A stretch of DNA of 64,000 bases from assembly GCA_016713125.1 (NCBI GenBank), contig JADJPT010000003.1:124001-188000 (forward strand), given 5' to 3'. The translations under genes were made by a program, and so were the position numbers. The DNA comes from Betaproteobacteria bacterium (GTDB lineage: Bacteria > Pseudomonadota > Gammaproteobacteria > Burkholderiales > SG8-39). Positions 58,438-64,000 of the stretch are shown one piece after another. A model generated the notes under the pieces. That model did not search any database, was not told where the DNA came from, and saw nothing but the letters and a program-made list of their open reading frames with translations. The number at the start of each line of letters is the position of its first letter. The first letter of the stretch is position 1.

Positions 58438-59175
58438 TCAGCGCCGCGGCGCGAATCCGGCGAATGCGCCGGTGTAGGCCTTGGGCAGCGGCGCGGCGTA
58501 GTCGCCGTGCTTGCTGGTGGCGATGCCGAGTGCAACCAGCGCCTCGACGAACTTCACCGCCGCCGACACACCGTCGATCACCGGCACACCCAGTTCCCTG
58601 GACAGGCGTCCGCACAGGTCGGCCATGCCGGCGCAGCCCAGCACGATGGCGCCAGAGCGGTCCTCTGCCAGGGCACCACGACATTCGGCCAGGATGCGCT
58701 GGTAGGCGCCGCTCTCCGGGTTCTCGAGTTCCAGCACCGGCAGGTCGGTGCCGCGCACGCCGCGGCACGCGTCGCGAAAGCCGTAGCGCTCGGCCAGGCG
58801 CCGCGCCGCCTCGCAGCTGCGCTCCAGCATGGTGACCACCGAAAAGCCGGTAGCGACGAAGCTGGCCGCATGCATGGCGGCCTCGGCGATGCCGATCACC
58901 GGCCCGCGGGCGATCTCGCGCGCCGCGTCCAGCCCGGGATCGCCGAAGCAGGCGATCACGTAGCCGTCGCAACCCTGCGCCTCGCCGGTGCGGATCTCGC
59001 CCAGCAGGCCGGGCACGGCGTAGGCCTCGTCGTAACGGGTTTCGATCGACGCCGGCCCGCCGGGCGGGCTGACGGCGAGGATCTCGGTGCCCGGCGTGGC
59101 CGCGGCGCGCGCGGCATGGCCGATCTTTTCGGTGAAGCCCTGTGTGGTGTTCGGGTTGACGACCTTGATGCGCAA
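58438..59175 (-). CDS. Aspartate/hydantoin racemase family protein
   Basis: Cofactor-independent racemase of 245 residues in the Asp/Glu/hydantoin racemase superfamily. The two catalytic cysteines are in GYVIACFGDPG and AIVLGCAGMADL. N-terminal MRIKVVNPNTTQGFTEKIG is the hydantoin-racemase type opening. It is the last of three minus-strand genes with an omega-aminotransferase and a carbamoyl-amino-acid hydrolase, which together suggest use of hydantoins or of pyrimidine-breakdown products. Confidence 0.9.
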   Translation of the reverse strand: MRIKVVNPNTTQGFTEKIGHAARAAATPGTEILAVSPPGGPASIETRYDEAYAVPGLLGEIRTGEAQGCDGYVIACFGDPGLDAAREIARGPVIGIAEAAMHAASFVATGFSVVTMLERSCEAARRLAERYGFRDACRGVRGTDLPVLELENPESGAYQRILAECRGALAEDRSGAIVLGCAGMADLCGRLSRELGVPVIDGVSAAVKFVEALVALGIATSKHGDYAAPLPKAYTGAFAGFAPRR

Positions 59176-59191
59176 GCCGCGCCTCTTGCGG

Positions 59192-60520
59192 CTAGGGGAT
59201 CTTCTTCAGGATGTCGGCCAGGGCGCCGACCAGTTCGTCGATCTGCGCCTTCTCGACGATCAGCGGCGGCGACATGGCGATGATGTCACCGGTGACGCGG
59301 ATCAGGTAGCCGCGCTCGAAGGCGGTGGTGAAGGCCTCGAAGGCGCGCTTGCCCGGCGCGCCTTCGCGCGGTGCGAGTTCGATGCCGGCCATCAGGCCGA
59401 TGGCGCGGATGTCGATCACGTTGGGCAGGCCCTTGAGCGCATGCACCGCCTGCTCCCAGTGCGCGGCGAGCTCGCCGGCGCGCGTCAGCAGGCCTTCCTC
59501 CTTGTAGGTGTCCAGGGTGCCGATGCCGGCGGCGCAGGCCACCGGGTGGCCCGAGTAGGTGTAGCCGTGCAGCAGCTCCATGCCCTCGGGGCCTTTCATG
59601 AAGGTCTCGTAGATCGCGTCGGAGACGAATACCGCGCCCATCGGGATGGTGCCGTTGGTGATGCCCTTGGCGCAGGTGATCATGTCGGGCTTGACGCCGA
59701 AGTAGTCGGCGCCGAACGGCTTGCCCAGGCGGCCGAAGCCGGTGATGACCTCGTCGAAGATCAGCAGGATGCCGTGCTTCGTGCAGATCTCGCGCAGGCG
59801 CTGCAGATAGCCCTGCGGCGGCAGCAGCACGCCGGTCGAACCGGCCACCGGCTCGACGATCACCGCGGCGATGGTCGAGGCGTCGTGCAGCGCCACCAGG
59901 CGCTCGAGGTCGTCGGCGAACTCCGCGCCGTGCGCCGGCAGGCCGCGGCTGAACAGGTTGCGCGTGTCGTGGGTGTGGCGGATGTGGTCGGTGCCCGGCA
60001 GCATGGCCGTGGCGAAGGTCTTGCGGTTGCCGACGATGCCGCCCACCGACATGCCGCCGCAGTTGACGCCGTGATAGCCGCGTTCGCGGCCGATCATGCG
60101 GAAGCGTCCGGCTTCGCCGCGCGCGCGGTGGTAGGCCAGCGCGATCTTCAGCGCGGTATCGGCCGACTCCGAACCCGAGTTGGTGTAGAACACGCGCGAC
60201 ACGCCCTTGGGCGCGATCTCGGCCAGGCGCTCGGCGAACTCGAAGGCCACCGGATGGCCCATCTGGAAGGTGGGCGCGAAGTCCATCTCCGCCGCCTGCC
60301 GCTGGATGGCCTCGACGATCTTCGGCCGGCAGTGGCCGGCGTTCACGCACCACAGGCCGGAGGTGCCGTCGAGCACCTTGCGGCCCTCGGGCGTCCAGTA
60401 ATACATGCCCTCGGCGCGCGCCAGCATGCGCGGCGACTTCTTGAACTGGCGGTTGGCCGTGAAGGGCATCCAGAATGCCGCCTGCTCGAGGTCGGCGGGG
60501 AAGGTGGCGCGGTCATTCAT
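59192..60520 (-). CDS. Class III aminotransferase (beta-alanine/omega-amino acid:pyruvate type)
   Basis: PLP-dependent aminotransferase of 442 residues. N-terminal FWMPFTANRQFKKSPRMLAR is characteristic of omega-amino-acid:pyruvate transaminases. PLP contacts: TNSGSESADTALKIALAYHR, LLIFDEVITGFGRLG (Asp) and the Schiff-base lysine in ITCAKGITNGTIPMGAV. It would convert beta-alanine, released by the amidohydrolase encoded upstream, to malonate semialdehyde with pyruvate as acceptor. 16 bases separate it from the racemase gene. Confidence 0.94.
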   Translation of the reverse strand: MNDRATFPADLEQAAFWMPFTANRQFKKSPRMLARAEGMYYWTPEGRKVLDGTSGLWCVNAGHCRPKIVEAIQRQAAEMDFAPTFQMGHPVAFEFAERLAEIAPKGVSRVFYTNSGSESADTALKIALAYHRARGEAGRFRMIGRERGYHGVNCGGMSVGGIVGNRKTFATAMLPGTDHIRHTHDTRNLFSRGLPAHGAEFADDLERLVALHDASTIAAVIVEPVAGSTGVLLPPQGYLQRLREICTKHGILLIFDEVITGFGRLGKPFGADYFGVKPDMITCAKGITNGTIPMGAVFVSDAIYETFMKGPEGMELLHGYTYSGHPVACAAGIGTLDTYKEEGLLTRAGELAAHWEQAVHALKGLPNVIDIRAIGLMAGIELAPREGAPGKRAFEAFTTAFERGYLIRVTGDIIAMSPPLIVEKAQIDELVGALADILKKIP

Positions 60521-60541
60521 GTTTGTCTCCCGGTATGCGGT

Positions 60542-61801
60542 TCAGGCCGCCCTGGCCTGGCCGCTCGATTCCTGCGCCACGCCGGCGGCGGCCAGCATGG
60601 CATTCAACAGCACGCTACAGCCGGCCGCGATCTCGTCGGGCCGGGCATTCTCGAGTTCATTGTGCGACAGTCCGCCCTCGCAGGGGACGAACACCATCGC
60701 CGTGGGCGCGATGCGCGCCATGTACACCGCGTCGTGCGCCGCGCCGCTGACGATCTCGCGGCACGTCAGCCCCAGGGCCTTGGCCGACTCGCGCACGCTG
60801 TCGATCAGCCGCGGATCGAAGTGGCTGGGGGCGAAATACAGCACCTCGCGCACTTCGACGCCGACCTTGCATTCGGCGGCGATGGCGGCGGCGCACTTCT
60901 TCAGGTCCTCGACCATGGCCAGCAGGGTCTCGTCCTTCGCGTTCCGCACGTCCAGCGTCATGTCGACACGCCCCGGCACCACGTTGCGCGAGTTCGGCGA
61001 GACGCGCAGGTGGCCTACGGTCGCCCGCGCGTTGTCCGGGTAAGTGCGCGCCACGCGGTTGACCTCGACCACCAGCTTGCTGGCGGCCAGCAGCGCGTCC
61101 TTGCGCAGCTCCATAGGTGTGGGCCCGGCGTGAGAATCCTGGCCGAGGATGACGACGTCGAACCAGCGCTGGCCGAGCGCGCCCTGCACCGCGCCGATGG
61201 TGGTCCCGGTGTTTTCCAGCACCGGCCCCTGCTCGATGTGCGCCTCGAAGTAGGCGCCGACCTTGATGGGTTTGGCCTCGCCCTGGTAGCCGATGGCCTT
61301 GAGGGCCTCGCCGACGCTGACGCCATCGACGTCCTTCTGCAGCAGCATCTTTTCGGCTTCGTAGACGCCGGCGTACACACCCGAGCCCATCATGGTGGGC
61401 ACGAAACGCGAGCCCTCCTCGTTGGTCCACGCCGCGACCTCGATCGGCGCGCGGGTGCGCATTCCCAGGTCGTTCAGGCGACGCACCACTTCCAGCCCGG
61501 CCATCACGCCGTAGGCGCCGTCGAACTTGCCGCCGGAAGGCTGGGTGTCGAGATGGCTGCCGGTCATGACCGGCGGCAGGGAATCGTCGGCGCCGGCGCG
61601 GCGCGCGAACATGTTGCCGATGGCGTCCACGCGCACGCTCATGCCGGCCTCCTTCGCCCAGGCCGCGAAGCGGTCGCGGCCCTGGCGATCAAGCTCGGTG
61701 AGGGTGATGCGCCTGACCCCGCCCTTGGGCGTGGCGCCGATGGCGGCGAGGTTCATGAGCGACTGCCACAGCCGCTCGCCGTTCGCTCTGAGAGGGTTCA
61801 T
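60542..61801 (-). CDS. Zn-dependent N-carbamoyl-amino-acid/beta-ureidopropionate hydrolase (M20 family)
   Basis: Amidohydrolase of 419 residues of the HyuC/AmaB type, releasing CO2, ammonia and an amino acid from N-carbamoyl substrates. The start MNPLRANGERLWQSL at 61801 follows AGGAGC. Metal ligands are in MTGSHLDTQPSGGKFDGAYG, AWTNEEGSRFVPTMMGSG and EAHIEQGPVLENTG, with SGAAHDAVYMARIAPTAMVF near the end. With the beta-alanine transaminase downstream, N-carbamoyl-beta-alanine is the likely substrate, the final step of reductive pyrimidine degradation. No dihydropyrimidinase gene is present in the window. Confidence 0.94.
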   Translation of the reverse strand: MNPLRANGERLWQSLMNLAAIGATPKGGVRRITLTELDRQGRDRFAAWAKEAGMSVRVDAIGNMFARRAGADDSLPPVMTGSHLDTQPSGGKFDGAYGVMAGLEVVRRLNDLGMRTRAPIEVAAWTNEEGSRFVPTMMGSGVYAGVYEAEKMLLQKDVDGVSVGEALKAIGYQGEAKPIKVGAYFEAHIEQGPVLENTGTTIGAVQGALGQRWFDVVILGQDSHAGPTPMELRKDALLAASKLVVEVNRVARTYPDNARATVGHLRVSPNSRNVVPGRVDMTLDVRNAKDETLLAMVEDLKKCAAAIAAECKVGVEVREVLYFAPSHFDPRLIDSVRESAKALGLTCREIVSGAAHDAVYMARIAPTAMVFVPCEGGLSHNELENARPDEIAAGCSVLLNAMLAAAGVAQESSGQARAA

Positions 61802-62050
61802 GAATGCTCCTGCGCGGCGCAAGCCACGGATGGGCGGCTTTGCACTCGGTTCGTATGACGACCAAGCTTACCGCAATTGCGGCATGCCGCGCCGGTGCAG
61901 GATCGCACCGGCCCCGCAAAAAACCAGCGGGGGTGGCAACAGATCGACCAGGACGCTGGACGGGGAGCACGGTCAGCTGCGCGGGAGCGCGCAACGAAGC
62001 GGTCCCCCGGGCGCAGTCCGGCGCGCGCCCGAATTCGGATACGATGGGCC

Positions 62051-63289
62051 ATGCAGATCGAAACCCCGCACGACGACGCGGCGCCTGCGCAACGCGCGCA
62101 GTTCCTCACACTGCTTTCCAGATCCCTTGCGTCGGACACCTTCGCCAGGCTGGTGCTGGCCAGGTACCGCGGCACGGAACCGGAACTTTTGCGCGTGATC
62201 GCCCGGCGGCTGACGGTGCGGGGCGAGCCCTGCCTGTCATTCACCTACCGCTACAAGACCCGCGACGTCACCAGGAACCTGCCGCTTGCCGGGGCCGTCG
62301 CGGCCATCGACCGGGAGCTGGGAACCGCGTTCGAGAACGCGCACCTGCTCACCGCGACCCAGGACATACAGCTGGCGGTCAGCCGCAAGGGGAAGTACAG
62401 CCTGCGCATCGGGCGGGCGGAAATGGTGGGGACGGCAGCGGCAGGACACGACCGCGAGAAGCAGCACCATCTGTCGCTCGATCGGCCCTTCCTGGAAGCG
62501 CTGGGCGTCACCGACGAGCGGCAGCGCCTGGTTCCGGCGATGGCGCGCAAATGGAAACAGATCAACAAGTTCATCGAAGTGCTCGATCATGCCTACGGCG
62601 AGTCCGCGCTCAAGGGCAACGGGCAACCGCTGCGCGTGGTCGACTTCGGCTGCGGCAAGGCCTACCTGACCTTCGCCGTGCACGACTACCTGACGAACAC
62701 GCTGCAACTGGATGCTCGCGTCACCGGGGTCGAGTTGCGCGGCGACCTGGTGCAGTTCTGCAACGCCGCGGCGGCGCAACTCGGGATGGCCGGACTTTCG
62801 TTCGAACAGGGCGACATACGCAGCCACGCCGCGACGCCCATGGATGTCATGATCGCGCTTCACGCCTGCGACACCGCCACCGATTTCGCGATTCACGCGG
62901 GGATCCGCTCCGGCGCTTCGATCATCATGTGCGCACCCTGCTGCCACAAGGAGATCCGGCCGCAGATGCACACCCCGCCGCTGCTCAAGCCGCTGTTGCA
63001 GCACGGCATCCACCTCGGGCAGGAAGCCGAGATGCTGACCGACGGACTGCGCGCCCTGCTGCTGCAGTCCGAGGGTTATGACGCGAAGATCTTCGAGTTC
63101 GTGTCGCTCGAGCACACCAGCAAGAACAAGATGATCCTGGCGGTGAAGCGCGGCGGCCCGGCCGGTCGCGAGGCGGCCGGCCGCGAGGCCGTGCAGACGC
63201 AGATCCGGCAGCTCAAGGACTTCTACGGCATCCGCGAGCAAAGCCTCGAGAAGCTGCTGCTCGCCGACCGCGAGCGCACCACCGCCTGA
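62051..63289 (+). CDS. SAM-dependent methyltransferase, METTL25/GSTCD-like
   Basis: A 412-residue class I methyltransferase. The SAM motif is RVVDFGCGKAYLTFAVHDYL near residue 200, followed by VTGVELRGDLVQFCN. The distinctive MIALHACDTATDFAIHAG and MCAPCCHKEIRPQM pattern is shared with eukaryotic METTL25 and GSTCD. The N-terminal 180 residues form a separate domain (FTYRYKTRDVTRNLPLAGA) unlike known RNA-binding modules. The start at 62051 was chosen because upstream sequence lacks coding character. The 249-base gap before it holds a hairpin (61891-61912) but no gene. The methylated target is unknown. Confidence 0.9.
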   Translation: MQIETPHDDAAPAQRAQFLTLLSRSLASDTFARLVLARYRGTEPELLRVIARRLTVRGEPCLSFTYRYKTRDVTRNLPLAGAVAAIDRELGTAFENAHLLTATQDIQLAVSRKGKYSLRIGRAEMVGTAAAGHDREKQHHLSLDRPFLEALGVTDERQRLVPAMARKWKQINKFIEVLDHAYGESALKGNGQPLRVVDFGCGKAYLTFAVHDYLTNTLQLDARVTGVELRGDLVQFCNAAAAQLGMAGLSFEQGDIRSHAATPMDVMIALHACDTATDFAIHAGIRSGASIIMCAPCCHKEIRPQMHTPPLLKPLLQHGIHLGQEAEMLTDGLRALLLQSEGYDAKIFEFVSLEHTSKNKMILAVKRGGPAGREAAGREAVQTQIRQLKDFYGIREQSLEKLLLADRERTTA

Positions 63290-63331
63290 GCCGGGCTTGC
63301 TACACTTTGCGCTTCCCGGGAGGCAGGGCGC

Positions 63332-63712
63332 TTGAGACCACGCAACGCAAGAAGGCGAAGTGCCGCGGTGACGCTGGTGCTGGCCGGCACGCTGTCTGGC
63401 TGCGGCCAACCCGACGCGCAACGCGATGTCTACGTCTCGCAGGCAGACTGCCTGAAGGACTGGAACGAGCCGCAGGCCTGCGAACCGGTGCGTGACGGGC
63501 GGGCGTCCTCGAGCTACTACTACGGGCCGCATTACTTCGGATCGACCTACCCGAGCGGCCGGCCGCGCCCGAACCGCAACGCCATCGAGGCCGTGCGCAC
63601 CGCGGGCCTGCACACCGGCACGGCAAGCAGCCGACAGTCCTATTCGAGCAGCGGCGTGCAGCGCAGCGGCTTCGGCTCCAGCGCCCGCTCTTTCACCTCC
63701 TCCGGCGGCTAG
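63332..63712 (+). CDS. DUF1190/YgiB-like lipoprotein
   Basis: A 126-residue predicted lipoprotein. It starts with TTG at 63332, eight bases after GGGAGG (63318-63323). The signal ends in the lipobox LSGC (LVLAGTLSGCGQPD). DVYVSQADCLKDWNEPQACE with two further cysteines resembles the DUF1190 family of YgiB/YjfM. The tail is Ser/Tyr/Gly-rich (SSSYYYGPHYFGSTYPSGRP) and likely disordered. Followed 8 bases later by a glutathionylspermidine-synthase-like gene, the same order as ygiB-ygiC and yjfM-yjfC in enteric bacteria. Confidence 0.87.
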   Translation: MRPRNARRRSAAVTLVLAGTLSGCGQPDAQRDVYVSQADCLKDWNEPQACEPVRDGRASSSYYYGPHYFGSTYPSGRPRPNRNAIEAVRTAGLHTGTASSRQSYSSSGVQRSGFGSSARSFTSSGG

Positions 63713-63719
63713 CCCGGGC

Positions 63720-64000
63720 ATGCGACGCGAGACCGAAGTGCCGCGCCCGCACTGGCGCGAGCGCTGCGAACAGGCCGGTTTCACCTTCCATTCGATGGAT
63801 GGCACCTACTGGGACGAATCGGCCTGCTATGCGTTCAGCGCCGAGCAGATCGACCGGCTGGAAGCGGTAAGCGGGGAAATGCATGCCATGTGCCTGGCTG
63901 CCGCGGATACGGTGGTGCGCGAGCGGCGCTTCGCGGAGTTCGCGATACCCGAGCCGTTCCACGACCTGGTGGCCGAATCCTGGAACGCCGGGCAGCCGAG
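63720..64000 (+). CDS. Glutathionylspermidine-synthase-like ATP-grasp protein (YgiC/YjfC type), partial
   Basis: N-terminal 93 residues of a gene running off the right edge. MRRETEVPRPHWRERCEQAG, then FTFHSMDGTYWDESACYAFS, is the characteristic pre-ATP-grasp opening of the GSP_synth family, which ligates spermidine to glutathione in full-length Gss and has unknown ligation partners in YgiC/YjfC. The amidase domain of E. coli Gss is absent from the N-terminus. Its pairing with the DUF1190 lipoprotein gene fits the YgiC subtype. Confidence 0.9.
   Translation, partial: MRRETEVPRPHWRERCEQAGFTFHSMDGTYWDESACYAFSAEQIDRLEAVSGEMHAMCLAAADTVVRERRFAEFAIPEPFHDLVAESWNAGQP

Noticed and set aside
61891..61912. 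Hairpin GCCGGTGC-AGGATC-GCACCGGC upstream of the METTL25-like gene as a terminator
   Set aside because: No U tract follows on either strand (plus side reads CCCGCAAAAAA) and both flanking genes diverge from it, so it cannot end either transcript.

Overview
The window is GC-rich, densely coded chromosomal DNA that looks like a betaproteobacterium, most likely order Burkholderiales. Three things point there: the gene order tkt-gap-pgk-pyk-fba-purC-purE-purK-tsaC, which is characteristic of that group (here with accessory genes inserted); Bug-type tripartite tricarboxylate transporter (TTT) receptors; and several catabolic clusters of the soil and freshwater Burkholderiales kind. No rRNA, tRNA, CRISPR array, insertion sequence or prophage is visible.

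Layout. (1) Positions 1-12253, all on the minus strand, form one long catabolic cluster divergent from a GntR/HutC regulator (12356-13141). In transcription order it holds a two-subunit UxaA/SuyAB-type lyase, a frameshifted thiamine-diphosphate enzyme, succinate dehydrogenase/fumarate reductase iron-sulfur and membrane subunits, a Bug receptor, a two-subunit class I fumarase/tartrate dehydratase, a VOC protein, a TAXI receptor with fused TRAP permease, and the flavoprotein subunit, which is frameshifted and leaves the window. (2) 13157-14743: a PlsC-type acyltransferase and a DUF1932 dehydrogenase. (3) 14848-24083: signal transduction, with a chemoreceptor and CheW, a periplasmic binding protein overlapping a hybrid histidine kinase fused in frame to a NarL-type regulator, a divergent Hpt protein, and a REC-EAL protein. 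(4) 24252-27662: a Tat-exported PhoD phosphatase, a lipoprotein and a membrane-anchored TAXI-type receptor. (5) 27683-32376: tsaC/sua5, purK, purE, purC and a class I fructose-bisphosphate aldolase. (6) 32457-35472: a complete TTT transporter (tctA, tctB, tctC). (7) 35667-40415: a GldA/GldF/GldG-like ABC system with a DUF4340 protein. (8) 40451-45734: a small RHH-like protein, a frameshifted alpha/beta hydrolase and a catabolic cluster (TIM-barrel isomerase, enoyl-CoA hydratase, DUF993, Gfo/Idh/MocA). (9) 45847-55419: pyk, two MaoC-like proteins, a frameshifted formamidase-like hydrolase, an orphan DGQHR protein, pgk, an enoyl-CoA hydratase, gap and tkt. (10) 55535-64000: nudC, a fused speD-speE behind a structured leader, an FKBP isomerase, a reductive-pyrimidine/hydantoin catabolic cluster, a METTL25-like methyltransferase, a DUF1190 lipoprotein and the start of a glutathionylspermidine-synthase-like gene.

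How the parts work together. Glycolysis, pentose-phosphate and purine genes form the conserved backbone, and substrate-specific modules sit between them. Uptake relies on high-affinity binding-protein systems (two Bug receptors, two TAXI receptors, one TRAP permease, one TTT permease), consistent with scavenging organic acids. The most unusual observations are the kinase-regulator fusion, the speD-speE fusion behind a multi-hairpin leader, a pair of diverged 62-bp intergenic repeats, the orphan DGQHR gene inside the glycolytic cluster, and the confinement of seven single-base frame disruptions to four accessory genes.
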